Below the pieces are notes generated by a model. It saw only the letters and a program-made list of their open reading frames with translations, did not search any database and was not told the DNA's origin. Source: Symbiodinium natans (Eukaryota > Sar > Dinophyceae > Suessiales > Symbiodiniaceae). Taken from it: 64,000 bases of DNA. The stretch is from NCBI GenBank assembly GCA_905221605.1, contig CAJNDS010000399.1, forward strand, positions 84,469-148,468, read 5' to 3'. This document shows positions 11,601 to 21,854 of the stretch, in pieces (position 1 is the stretch's first letter; the number at the start of each line of letters is the position of its first letter). The position numbers were made by a program, and so were the translations under genes.

Positions 11601-14600
11601 GGAGGGCAAGGGGCCAGTGATAGCGAACACCGCGAACAGAGTCAAGGGCACGTGTCATGTGCGGGAGCTTGCTCCGAAAGAAAGACATAAAGAACGGAAT
11701 CAGAACCGGTGGAAACGGGGCTTGTGTGTAAGTTCCTCGCAAATCGTGGGTGTGCACGGTGCGCGGTAGCAGAGGAGCAGGAGAACGGAACAACGCAGAC
11801 CTTGTTAGCAGGTGCAACGATTTGGGGCGAATGACCTGCGCATAGCTGTTGTATAGATTGTAAGCCAGCTGGTAACCAGGCGCTGCACTTTTGAGTGTTT
11901 CGTTTTGGGCAGCTTCGGCGCTAGGGCTTTGCGCAAGGGGCTTTGGGCACCAGCCAAAGGAGAAATTCTCAAGGCTTTTTTGGCCTCCAACTGCCAAGTA
12001 CTGCTTCGCAAAAAGAGTCTTTGAGCATTAGAACGAGCGGATGAAGAGAAGACTCAATGGCGACCTCGCCATATTCCAACCTAAAACTTCTGACTGGGGG
12101 AGGGTTATTTATGGACTTTCGGCAAGAGGCCCCGCCACGTCTTGGCTTGGCCCTGTTAAAGGCTCTACTCAAAGCCCTGGAGCCCAAACCTCACTAAGTC
12201 AACCAGATCCAGTCACCAAAGCTTCAGGAAGCACGCGCGCAGTTTTCGCAAAAACTCGAAAACCCGAACAATCGGTTGCCCGTCCGTTTTCGCGAAAATT
12301 CGAGAACTCGAAAATTCGAAAATCTCGCATTTTCGTTTTTTTTCGCGTCCGCGCGCCAAGAGCAAATTCGAAAATTCAATATTTTCTTTTTTTCGCGTCC
12401 GCGAACCAGGCAATTTTCGTATTTCTCGCTCCCGCGCGCCAAGCACAAATGCAAACATTTTGAAATTTTCGTTTTTTTCGCGCCCGCGCGCCAAGCACAA
12501 ATTCGAAAATTCGAAAGCTTCCGTTTTTTCGCGTCTGCATGCCAAACATTTTCGAAAGTGTTGAGATTTTTTTTTCGTGTCTGCGCGCCAACCACAAGTT
12601 CGTATTTGTTTTTTCATTTTCATGTGCGCTGGTGCTGTCGTGGAGCGATGGTGCAGTCGCATTCCCGTCTCAGGCAATAGCATAGCGCGGGTTCAAAAAA
12701 AAGAGTTCACGCGCCAAACACAACTTAAAAACTTTCAATATTTACATTTTCTTCGTGTCCGCGCGCCAACCATAGATTGGAGAATTTGCGTAAGCTCCGA
12801 ATACCTTCCATAAATCACTTCCCAAAAGAACTTACACACTTATCCTCTAGACACTAAAGCCTCAGTATCCTGTTTCAAGGGATTCAATGGATGAAGGTGG
12901 CTCGGCCCAAGACTTCACCGGCCACAATTGAGATTCTGAGCCGGATCCGCCCTGAACATCGGCAGAGATGCTTTAAGAAATTTGAGAAGGCCTTTGAGTC
13001 AAGGGGGCCTCAGGTTGTCAGTGGAGTTGCTCAGCTGGGTTCAGTGCATTGTGCATCTCCAGGCTTGCGCTTTGCACATGCGATACCCACATTGCAAGAC
13101 CATAATTGCGTTGCCGAAGAAGCCATACATGAAGAGCAGAAATCGTAGTTTTTCGTAGGTTGCCGCCTATCGTGAGCACATGTACTACTGCGTCTGTATG
13201 AAATGAAAGCCCCTGAAGCAGCAAAGGCAAGCAGTTTCAAAGCCCTAGAAGGATAACTCAAGAATTAAACCCAAAACAACTCCCAAGCCTCGGACCTTCA
13301 GCTATGCGCTTTTCCCGTCAGAAGGCACGTGAACGTGTGTGACTAAATATGTTACATGTACATTTACAACGGTTTTCTTTACACGCGTCGTTTATTGTCG
13401 CAACAAACAGATTGTTTAATGATGTTTAATGCTTGCCTGTAACCTCGAAGATTTAACACGCGCGCGCGCACGCGACAAGTAGAAATTGAGAGCATCCAAA
13501 CGGGCAAAACTTTCGCGTCCGAAATTCGAAGATTTAGAAATTCCGTTTTTTCGCATACGCTCGCCAAGCACAAATTCGAAAATGTCGACATTTTTGTATT
13601 TCTCGCTCCCGCGCACCAAGCACAAATGCAAACATTTTGAGATTTTCGTTTTTTAGCGTCCGCACGCTAAACACAAATTCGAAAAGAAAGCTTTCGTTCT
13701 TTCGCATCCGCGCGCCAAGCACAAATTCGAAAATTCGAAATTTTGTTTTCTCGCGTCCGCGCGCCAAGGGAAAACGCGTAAATTCTGGAGCCGCGTTTGG
13801 TTGACACATCCCTCAGGCGCCCAATTGCAAACCAGAAGAAGAGTAACGCGAAGAATGGCCCTAGAATTTGCCCTACAGTACAAGGAGGAATTAAGAAAGC
13901 GTGTGACATGGTGTTCCCGAGTGACCCCGCACAAGGGGCACCGCCTCGAACCCAAGCACCCAGAAAGAAAGAGTGACGAAAGGATCAAGCTGCCATGTGA
14001 GCTGCGTTTTTTTAGGCGCTCGAGCATAGGTACTTTGCAGCGGACATTATTATTGTCCGCGGAAGGGGTGAAGAGGTGAACAGGATTCCGCGGAAGGTCG
14101 CGGAAGGATCCGCGGAAGGCGTGGTGTCCTCGGAAGGCTCGCGGAAGGGCGGCGTGCTTGAAGCTTAGATATAATGGATGCCCAACATGCCGGCAACCGT
14201 TTCGGAGAGCGGATCTGCGCGGAAGGCCCGCGGAAGGGTTGTGGAAGCTCCGCGGAAGGCGACGGGTCGTTTTGGAGGCCTAGAGTCCATGCCTCATCCT
14301 CATATACACATTATCCACTCATTTCTGTTTCGGGCCGGGTGCGAAGGTGGAATCGCGTTTTTCCGCGGAAGGCTCGCGGAAGGAACGCGGAACCCGCCGT
14401 GGAAGGCCGCGGAAGGGTCCGCGGAAGGGTTATAATGTCCATCGATTCATGCTAGGGAAAAAAACACGGCTCATGTGAACCCAGAGTCAGAAGGCAGCGA
14501 AGCAGTCAGAACCACAAGGGAACAGGGAAGAAAATGCCAGTAGATTCGATGAACGAACACATTGGCCCGAGCCCGCACCACCGCTGAAGACCACCTACGA

Positions 14601-17600
14601 CCTACAAGCCAGGTACGACTTGGGATGTTCCCCCTTGTACTAGCAGTCCTTAATAGGGATTCTTCTAGGGGGTACTACATTCCCTATTAAGGACTGTTAG
14701 TCTAAGGGGGAATCCCAGAAAACGACCTATGAGCCGGTCAAGGTTGTCAGTTCTGCTCGGAGTAGCGACTAAAGGGCTCTTGAAGCACCACCGAATTTGC
14801 AACTTGTGCGGGAAGGGGTACGCTCTGGCCTCTGGCCCTGACTCCTAGAAACAACGCCAGAAAAGCATGCAAGAAAGCGTTGAAGATTCGGATGCTCCCG
14901 CGCACTGGGTTGGGCGGCCTCAATCTCTGGCCTCAATCTCTGGCCCACCAGAAAAAGAAAAGACGAATAGGTAGAATTAGTTAGATGGTTCTGGGTGTGT
15001 CTTTTCTGAAGTACCGGTCTCAAATGCAGGCACCGGAAAGAGAATTGAAAATGATTGGTTTGTGAAATGTTCACTCGGCTCGGCTTTCAAGCGAAAGCGA
15101 ATGGAAAGCTTTGTTTGACCACGCCCTGCAATGCCCTGCGCTTGGCAGAGGCACTGCGCTTGGACCCCTTGAACGTGTGCGTTGCTCGGATCTCCGTGAT
15201 ACGAAGACCCGGCAGCGCATGAGCCAGCTCAGGTCAGCCTACATCACCCGAGCAAAGGCCAAGCTTAAAGCAGGTGAGATGCAATTCGTTCAGAGCCAAG
15301 TCGCGCAGAATGAGTGATATGAGTGATATGAGTGATATGAGTGATATGAGTGATGCAATGACGGCCCAAGCCCCCAACGCGGCATGTTGACATCTGGAGC
15401 GCCTTGATAAGGTGGTCACGGACTGCAGCGAAGCATTGGCACTGGACTTGCATCAAGCCACTGCGTGGTCGGCCTCCTGGAGTCCATATATATATATATA
15501 TATAGGTGTGTTTTGAGCATGTTTTCAGCACGCACTTGAAGTGCTTGTCCATGCAGACTCTACAAGTTGAGGTCCACACGAGCGGCGGCCAGGCAGTTCT
15601 TTGCTGGGCAGTTTGGACGGCTGATTGGATTGCTCTGTCTCTGTCTAACGACAGGCTGGACCTTGGGGATGTTGCCGGGTCTTTGAGCGATGCACGAAGT
15701 GCGGGCTTCTCAGATCAGATCTGAAGCCCATGACCTTGAGGTTTTCCGACTTGTGCTGCATAGGCTTGACGCGCGGTTTGTGGAAGTGTGCTGCGCTCTG
15801 TTCAGTAGGGGGGGGGGGCCTCGCTGCCTTCCTGGACGGAGCCTAAATCATTAAAGATGTTTTAATTTCCTGCCTTTGAGAAGTTTTTGAGGCTGAAGTA
15901 TCTAGCCCCTCGCCCCCAGAACCGGTAGCTACTAGGCACTAGCGGGTGACGGTGACCCAACAAACTCAGGAAACTAAAAAAGCACGGAAAACTTCGCTTT
16001 ACAGCCGATGGCTTCACAAACTTGCATGCAACGTTAGCAGCCATTGGCAGCAGAGTCAGCAGTTCTGGAAGGCAATCAACTTGGACGGAGACCGCCACTG
16101 AGTGCACACAGTTGTTGCACACTGTTGTGGTAGTGCCGATTGGACCCCAGAAGCCTGCTGTAGAGGAAGATGTGGATGGATGGTGTGTGCACCTCGGACT
16201 CCTGAGTGGAACTTGGCCCTGAAAGTGTGAACGTCAGTGACGATAAGATCAGCACATGAGATACTTGAGGTGCTCTAGGTGGAGCCCATCTCGACAGCAA
16301 GGACATGGTGGCCGCTGTTGAGGCGTCCAGCAAGGCTTGGCAAGGACTCCAGAAAAAACAATCAAATTCAGTACTGCTTAAGTCTTGCTGCGGAGTGGCT
16401 GGAAAACGATCATGTCGGAAAATCCCATGCAGAGGCGATTGGCCTGGACCCAAGCTGTGCCCGAGCATGGCCACGTGCTTAGTCGTGCCCCAACGTCTGG
16501 TATTGCAACACCGCGACATGCCTTGGATTTTTTTGCACTGATGCGCTGCATTAGCAGCGGCCTTCCCACGAATGGATGCCAGCCTGGTCAATGGGCTCTT
16601 CTGATCGGCAACGGAAGGCAAGACCATTGTACTTCTGCAGTGCCCAGGTTCAACAGGGGCTGTGCGCGAGCTGATCTGGAGGACAGCACTGAGTTCTAGT
16701 CTCCCTCTTGGGACTGGCGTTTAAGACTGGCCTTTAAGGCCGGCAGCGCTGCAGTTCACCTTGCAGCGACTAGATCCTAGAGTGGCCACAAGTACTCTGA
16801 AGGCTCGGGATTTCAACTGCAAAGGAGGATGTTCTGTGGGACAAGTTTCAGGGCTAGAAAGCTCCGGCAGCGTCTATCCCTACATAACTGTGCTGCGCAT
16901 TCGGATAAACCGGTGCTAGTTGGAGCGGGCCGAATCGGCGGCCAATACTTTTCAGTAGTCCGGTTCAAGGTTCCAGCGTCTCAAGGTGCTGACCGTTGCA
17001 GTCAAGCGCCCTAAGAACCTGGACACGCCCATCGCCCATCGTGTCACGAAGGAAGAAGTCTAGGAGCTTTCCTCTTGGGCTGTGCAGGACCTAGATGGTG
17101 CGCGGCAAGACTTCGACGAGGTGGTACGGCTTTGGCCGCCGCTTGCCGAAAATGGTTTCCTGCAGTGGTTCATGTTGTTTTTAGATGAGTACCACGTGTT
17201 GCTCTCGGACGCCCGTCCATTGCTTGGGAGGGAAAGCTTCATGGCCTTCACTTACCGCCACGGCCTTGCACAGCAAAAGCGGGACATGGTTGGATGCACC
17301 TCATGTTAGCTCTTGAATTTGCAGCTCTTGTGAGTTGATTGGAACATGTGCCTCGATCACCGCCTCTAGGCGCCCATATCCGGCTGAAGCAGCAGGACCT
17401 CGAAGGTGCCATCATGATGTGCCGACATTGATGCGCAGCACGCAGTCGCGATCGCAATGTGCTTTCCAGCTCTGTCCTGGCCGCACTGCAAGCATTCATG
17501 ACTTCCCCTCGCAGGTGGCCTTCAGGACTGTGAGCAGGCTTTGCCTGGTTGTACTTTTCGGACGACGTTCTTTTTGTGAGATGGCTCTCGGGTCAATCCG

Positions 17601-18271
17601 AACCTTCTCGTAGCAATTTGGCGTGAGTCGAAAGGCGCTGCAGCTGGACAAGCGGCTCGTCAAAGCCATGTTCGGACCTCACATGGTCAAGTGTTGATCA
17701 TGCGCAGAGCGTGTTTGCGGAATGCAGGCCATTACGATTGTGCACAGGTGCACTCAAGCCCAGATCAAGCGGATGACTGGTGACCTGAAAGGACAACAGT
17801 TGATTTCATGAGGGGGGTGGGACATGTCCAACAGTTGTGCTTACGCGTGAGCAACATAGCCTGGTGTAGGAGCCGTGTCCGACGCATCAACCGCGTTGAA
17901 GTGCGCACTGCTGCTTCGGGCAACTTTGCAGACGATGCACCAGCTGTTGAGACGACAGGTATGATCCAGACTGCGCTGCTGCCTTCTCCATCCGTCTCAT
18001 GGCTGCATTCAGTCAGATGTTCAGCCCCAGCACGAACTCCTGCAGAAGACACTACGCTGCAGGCGGGCAGGCGTATTCAAAGATGGAGAAGCATGACAAG
18101 GCCGTTCAGGACAGCCTCGGACGAGGGCACGAAGAGCTGATTCAATAAGAACTGCAGCCTTGACACGAAAGCGGAAATCATGAGTCGTCAGCTTGCTGAG
18201 CTACACTGTCAGCTTCGCTTGCAGGACTGTCAGCGAGCCATTAAACTTGACCCGCCAACCCTTGAGGCACG
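8696..18271 (+). CDS. TPR-repeat protein gene(s), many short exons
   Basis: Across 9.6 kb of the + strand, at least a dozen short segments in varying frames translate to tetratricopeptide-repeat pieces, often flanked by AG acceptors and GT donors; the best ones are listed as separate entries. Further weaker pieces: 8696-8794 (ELGFFAACELDCSDALKA), 15655-15715 (LDLGDVAGSLSDARSA), 16284-16345 (AHLDSKDMVAAVEASSKAW), 16641-16698 (FNRGCARADLEDST), 17384-17431 (LKQQDLEGAIMMCRH) and 17514-17560 (GLQDCEQAL). TPR proteins are helical scaffolds for protein contacts; no partner domain was seen, so no function is claimed. The set may be one gene, two genes split by the repeat arrays at 12.3-14.4 kb, or partly decayed. 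The outer limits given are the first and last recognised pieces, not a start and stop codon. Confidence 0.5.
8961..9040 (+). CDS. TPR exon
   Basis: After the acceptor tctcttcag the sequence reads SEALEATAWATRGRARLQLG, a good TPR helix pair. The 3' edge is approximate. Confidence 0.5.
10852..10947 (+). CDS. TPR exon, 32 codons, clear splice sites
   Basis: This is the clearest exon of the series. It follows the acceptor ttcctcgatag, runs exactly 96 bases with no stop, reads ADLYTMRAQAKVALGDLAGG followed by LEDSYEVV, and ends at the donor GTGAGT. Its 32 codons are close to the 34-residue TPR unit, and both ends are in phase 0. Confidence 0.6.
12296..12785. repeat. Degenerate tandem array, unit about 45-55 bases, first block
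   Basis: About seven diverged copies of a unit containing TTTCGCGTCCGCGCGCCAAG followed by CACAAATTCGAAAATTCGAA. Each unit joins a CG-rich half with an AT-rich half holding the palindrome TTCGAAAATTCGAA. Copies start near 12341, 12390, 12419, 12475, 12526, 12572 and 12750. The open frames across it are a by-product of the repeat. Confidence 0.85.
12891..13148 (+). other. Possible exon, unrecognised
   Basis: An 85-codon frame from ATG (MKVARPKTSPATIEILSRIR...) whose first 45 residues look like a charged helical protein segment and whose end looks random. It sits between the two repeat blocks inside the TPR region. I do not recognise it and cannot show that it is translated. Confidence 0.2.
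13500..13790. repeat. Degenerate tandem array, same family, second block
   Basis: Five or more copies of the unit seen at 12.3-12.8 kb, in the same orientation, about 0.7 kb further on. The copy at about 13602-13650 (CTCGCTCCCGCGCACCAAGC) closely matches the one at 12428, so whole sub-blocks appear to have been duplicated. Confidence 0.85.
14057..14430. repeat. Clustered CGCGGAAGG motif
   Basis: More than a dozen copies of (C)GCGGAAGG at irregular spacing in three clusters (14057-14158, 14214-14264, 14363-14430). Many are preceded by TC or CC, making the palindromic core CCGCGG. The array starts beside a short perfect inverted repeat (CGGACA...TGTCCG, 14041-14059). Confidence 0.8.
14620..14716. 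repeat. Long imperfect palindrome (foldback element)
   Basis: Left arm 14629-14659 and right arm 14681-14711 are inverted copies of about 31 bases with about four mismatches around a 21-base loop. The pairing continues outward through TGGGAT/ATCCCA with a one-base bulge. The core is CAGTCCTTAATAGGGA. It could form a hairpin or cruciform or be a small non-autonomous DNA element. Confidence 0.8.
15130..15180 (+). CDS. TPR exon fragment
   Basis: Reads NALRLAEALRLDPLNV, matching the second helix and the LDP turn of a TPR. Edges uncertain. Confidence 0.45.
15233..15273 (+). CDS. TPR exon with acceptor and donor
   Basis: Acceptor agctcag, then SAYITRAKAKLKAG, then donor GTGAGA. This is TPR helix A; the matching helix B (DKVVTDCSEALALD) is in the next exon, so an intron of about 125 bases seems to split one repeat. 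Confidence 0.5.
15312..15354. repeat. Tandem GAGTGATAT, about 4.8 copies
   Basis: A 9-base unit repeated without mismatches. It lies in the putative intron between the two TPR exons. Confidence 0.95.
15400..15475 (+). CDS. TPR exon
   Basis: Reads DKVVTDCSEALALDLHQATA, a textbook TPR helix B plus the start of the next helix A. It continues the repeat begun at 15233. The 5' edge is approximate because the nearest AG gives the wrong phase. Confidence 0.5.
15485..15504. repeat. AT dinucleotide repeat
   Basis: Uninterrupted TA alternation of 20 bases in presumed intron. Confidence 0.95.
16384..16482 (+). CDS. TPR exon
   Basis: Reads LAAEWLENDHVGKSHAEAIG followed by LDPSCARAW. The 'EAIxLDPSCARAW' end is a strong TPR signature. 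The frame ends at TAG just after the motif, where a splice site would be expected. Confidence 0.5.
   Translation, partial: LAAEWLENDHVGKSHAEAIGLDPSCARAWPRA
17088..17162 (+). CDS. TPR exon
   Basis: After the acceptor gctgtgcag it reads DLDGARQDFDEVVRLWPPLA. The start point within the repeat is the same as in the exon at 18224. Open for a further 40 codons; the donor was not fixed. Confidence 0.5.
18071..18147 (+). CDS. TPR exon
   Basis: After the acceptor ggcgggcag it reads AYSKMEKHDKAVQDSLGRGH. Classic 'AYxKxxxxDKAVxD' spacing of TPR helices A and B. Confidence 0.5.
18224..18271 (+). CDS. TPR exon, last recognised
   Basis: After the acceptor cgcttgcag it reads DCQRAIKLDPPTLEAR and then meets a stop, where splicing is presumed. 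Confidence 0.5.
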
Positions 18272-19460
18272 CTGAGGAAACGCTAGCCTACAGGGCCTAC
18301 AGCATGTTTTGCTGCGCCAGTTTGCTTGCTTTGCAAGACTCCCATGTTGGCGTGGCGCCATGCTTGTGCTGGGACCTTGGCGCCATGCCCCTCGCGAGAC
18401 AGGGTTGGGCAGCGAGCGCGCGCGTGCAAAGGCTTCCGACCCTATTCCAACACCCATGACTGTGTGGGAGCATAGCGCTTAGCTTGTGGCACCAATGCAC
18501 ATGGATGGCTGACCGCCATAGGCTATCTGAATTGCTTCCAAGGTTTCAAGCTCTGGCTGCCAGGATGAAGCAAGAAGCGAAGGTCGTTGTTGGTGGATGG
18601 TCCAAGCTGCATGCTAATTCTGGGAATCGGCGCATGACCTCTGGTCACTCGTATCTCCAGGCCCAAGCAGCAGCAGAGGCGGCCGAGACATGGGCAAAGA
18701 AGGCTCATGGCAGTGTATGCCGGTTTTCTTGCTGGAACTGTGGCGCAGATGCCGGCCAGAGAGACGTAGTCGGAAGTTTGCATAGGCCAAAGCTGCAGCT
18801 GCCAAGAAAGCCCAGGAAGAAGCCTTGCCACTTGTTTGAAGATTCTTGCTACAGCTAAGTTAGTTGTTTATCTGGCCTCAGCCGAGGAGGGCAAGCATGA
18901 AGAAAAGCCGTGCCACTCCCAGCCGCAGTTGAAGCTTACCATTACAAATATGATGAATCTAATTAATTAATATGGTTTTTTCAATGCAATATTCATATTA
19001 TAAATATATTGTCAAGAAAAATTGTGGCCCCCATGAAGAGCTCAAAGTTAGGACATGTTACGGCCATAAAGATCACAAGGCGCAGGAATGTAATTGACTG
19101 CATCAGACACCGTGCCAATGCATGGCTGCTTGGTTGTATGTTGCTTCACTCTTCAGGTAAGCGGGCGTGAGGACAAGTGCTTGAAGTGTTTCACTTTCAG
19201 GTTCCAGACAGTTGCAACCGCAAAGTGGTTGAGCTGAAAAGCGGAAGATTAGGCTGGCCCACAATGTCTGCTAACAGTTCTAGACTATGACGATCGTCAC
19301 TCGTTTGCTTGAACTGAACTGGTGTTGCACACACCCAATGAAGCATGCTCGTTGCTCACATAAGTTCTCGCGAGTTGGCGTGAATGGTCATCTCTCCGCC
19401 GCTGTTTAGGCTTTGGGTGCGCAGCAAAACTTGCGGCAAAACCCACTTTTTTTTGGTGCA
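18272..19460. other. No supported gene
   Basis: A 124-codon + frame at 18484-18858 has no recognisable domain and may hold exons of the TPR gene. The stretch 18945-19020 is strongly AT-rich, unlike the surrounding DNA. Confidence 0.35.
18808..18880 (+). repeat. Dispersed repeat, copy 1
   Basis: Begins CAGGAAGAAGCCTTGCCACT and remains similar for about 70 bases to the sequence at 20570. Both copies run in the same direction. Confidence 0.6.
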
Positions 19461-20332
19461 ATGAAGTGCTGGAAGCTCGTGGCTTTCTTGCTTTGCCAGG
19501 TCTCCGGCCTGAAGTACGAAGCGGCTCCTGAGTGCAGCGGCGATGTCACCGGTGCCAAGATCTTCGAATGCGACGAGCAGGCAGCAGATGCCGACTGCGC
19601 GAAGAAGTATACCGTCGCAGGGGGTGATGTTCACATTCAGTGTGCCATCTCGGGCCCCAATTGCCTGGCAGTTGGCCCATTCTGCAAAAAGACCTCCGCT
19701 GCCTCCATGACCTGTTCAGGCTTGTCAGACTGCGAGAGCAAGGGCTGGAAGAAGACTTGGACTAGCGGGACTGCAACAAAGTACTCGGTGGCTTTGGGCA
19801 CCCATGTGCTGCTGGGCTACGTGAAGGAGAACGGGGAGATGTCCCACGCCTGGTATTTCAAGACCCCGGACAGTTGGAAGACCACCCATCCCTACAACCT
19901 CCAACACCAAGGCGATATCATCGAAGCTATCCGTGCTTCTGATGGTACCAAGTACGAGGGTGAGCTGGTTTCCGACTATTCCAACTATGGCGGAGGCTGT
20001 GAGTGTGGAAAAGGCTCCGGCCATTGGGGTCGAATTTGCCTCCGCAGCAAGACACCTCCGGGTGGCGGTTGGAAGTGCCACGGCAAGGGTGGTGCTGTGC
20101 CGAAGGCCACTTCTCTCAACATAGCTCCACAAGTTTTCTGCTTTGCCTGTGAGGGCATGACAAAGTGACTAGCGAATTCTTCTTGGTAGTTGTATCTGAG
20201 GAAATCGATTTCCCATACATCCGGGGATATGGCCGGGGCAACGGATGTGGCAGCTCGAGTTTGAGCTTCTACAATTGGAATTCGGGCCCCAAGTTCTGCG
20301 GCGACTACAAAGTCGTGATCATGACCAACTAA
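19461..20332 (+). CDS. Secreted Cys-rich protein, probable frameshift near 20155
   Basis: From the ATG at 19461 an open frame of 235 residues runs to a TGA at 20166-20168. It begins with a likely signal peptide (MKCWKLVAFLLCQVSG) and is rich in Cys and Gly, as expected of an extracellular protein. The next frame (-1) is open from 20159 for 57 codons to a TAA at 20330-20332 and reads like the natural end of the same protein (YIRGYGRGNGCGSSSLSF... ending KVVIMTN). A single-base indel near the stop, either real or an assembly error, would explain this; the full protein would be about 290 residues. No known family recognised. No intron needed. An alternative ATG is not available upstream in frame. 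Confidence 0.7.
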
Positions 20333-20569
20333 GTGTACTGAAGTGGAAACTCGCCGAGCGGGACCTGAAAACGCACTCGTGGGCGCAAGAGTGTGCAGGC
20401 CTGTTGTTTTTGAGCAGCATTTGGCTGTTCGGATGAGTCGCACCCACACAACAGAAGCACTACATAGGAACAAATGTATTGCTGAACAAGATGAACATTC
20501 AGTCCGGATGCCTTGTTGAGGAAGAAGAAAGATTGCCTCAAATGAATATTGTGACTGAATTCACGTGAC

Positions 20570-20640
20570 AGGAAGAAGCCTTGCCACTTGATAGAAGATT
20601 CGTGCTAGCTAAAGCTACGTTCCTTGCTTATCTTCCCTCA
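20570..20640 (+). repeat. Dispersed repeat, copy 2
   Basis: Matches 18808-18880 (AGGAAGAAGCCTTGCCACTTG core, then diverging). It lies between the secreted-protein gene and the first sulfotransferase gene. Confidence 0.6.
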
Positions 20641-20876
20641 AGCATCTACTACTCATATGACTCCTGTGGTCATAATATGGTTAATGGCAAGATCAAAGAC
20701 GTTTGCTTCGAGGTTTCTCCGACAAGCCTTGAGTTCTTATGGCTCTTAAAGACCTTAGCAGTAGACTTGGGAGTGCCATGATGAATTTGGGGTCTTTGTG
20801 AAAGCTTAGCAGCTCCCACGCAGATGTGATCTCAAAACCGAACCCCCTTGCTCCTGAGAAGACATTTTTGCCTGCC

Positions 20877-21854
20877 ATGCTGTTCGCCTTGATTTGTTGG
20901 CCCCTGTGTGGGATGGTGCTCAGCCAGGAGCCTGAGACAATGCAGCTATTGCAACACAGACTTGCACTGGAAGGCCCCCAGGAGCAGCGCTTGAAAGCAG
21001 CAGAGCCCATCAACTGGGTTCATTTTCCCAAAGTTGGCTCCTCGTTCCTCAATGCGATTGTCCACTTGCCAGGTGTGTGCCCACTTGCTGTAAATCTGAC
21101 CATCGGTGAGCAGTCGCTTGGGCCTTGCTTCCTGCAGATTTGGACTGATGTCATGTGTTCACAACTTTGTGATCAAGAGAAGTTCAGATGCAAGACTGAC
21201 CTTCGCATGCCACACCCACCTATTGACGATTATTGGGCTGAAAAGGGTACTTTCATGGGCTTTTTTCGAGACCCTGATCAGCGTATACTCTCTGGCTACC
21301 ACGATGACATGGACAATCTTGCGTCTGTAAATTTCCGCGACTTCCTGCACAGATATGATGAGGAACCCTTGGCGCAAACGGCCAACTGCACTTCGGAGGA
21401 AGGAGCTCCCAAAATTCCAATTCTGGAGTTTGCCGAGTCGTGGAAAGGTGGCATGACGTATCAGCTGGTGGTAGAGCATCCAACCACGCAAACGCTGGAT
21501 CCGGACCGCCTGACGATGACCCGCGCAGATGCACAGAAAGCAGCCCAAAGAGTGCGGGATGGCTTCGCATTTGTTGGCATCACAGAGGAATGGAGCTTGT
21601 CAGTCTGTCTGTTTCACAAGATGTTTGGGGGAAGTTGCCTACAGTCTGACTTCGCAAACACCCGGCCTTCAGCTGCAGGGAAGTCTGCCCACGTGGCCTA
21701 CAACACATCGGAGCTCATGGGGTGGCATGATGATATTGATGAAGTGGTGTATGCTGCCGCCCTTGATGTGTTCCGCACAAATTTGGTTTTATTCAATGTG
21801 TCACACAGCACATGCCAGGAGTGTTACAGTCGAGGGGTAGCCCACAACATATAG
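20877..21854 (+). CDS. Sulfotransferase-like secretory protein, copy 1
   Basis: 325 residues from the ATG at 20877, which gives a signal peptide or N-terminal anchor (MLFALICWPLCGMVLSQ); the frame is open further upstream but only with non-ATG codons. The two PAPS-binding motifs of sulfotransferases are present: the 5'-phosphosulfate loop HFPKVGSSF at 49-57 and the 3'-phosphate motif RDPDQRILSGY at 131-141. Ten or more Cys and several NxS/T sites fit the secretory pathway. Enzymes of this fold move sulfate from PAPS to sugars or other acceptors, usually in the Golgi; the acceptor cannot be told. It is a clear paralogue of the gene at 25337 (shared blocks LEFAESWKGGM, GFAFVGITEEW, LFHKMFGG, CQECY). 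No intron is needed. The neighbour downstream is a transporter on the same strand. Confidence 0.85.
   Translation: MLFALICWPLCGMVLSQEPETMQLLQHRLALEGPQEQRLKAAEPINWVHFPKVGSSFLNAIVHLPGVCPLAVNLTIGEQSLGPCFLQIWTDVMCSQLCDQEKFRCKTDLRMPHPPIDDYWAEKGTFMGFFRDPDQRILSGYHDDMDNLASVNFRDFLHRYDEEPLAQTANCTSEEGAPKIPILEFAESWKGGMTYQLVVEHPTTQTLDPDRLTMTRADAQKAAQRVRDGFAFVGITEEWSLSVCLFHKMFGGSCLQSDFANTRPSAAGKSAHVAYNTSELMGWHDDIDEVVYAAALDVFRTNLVLFNVSHSTCQECYSRGVAHNI

Noticed and set aside
12213-12683. Frames reading repeated FASARQAQIRKFE-like peptides
   Set aside because: By-product of the 45-55-base DNA repeat, open on both strands.
12640-12700. tRNA-like stretch with TGGTGCAGT and GGGTTCAA
   Set aside because: A- and B-box-like strings are present but stems do not pair; possibly a tRNA-derived repeat, not a gene.
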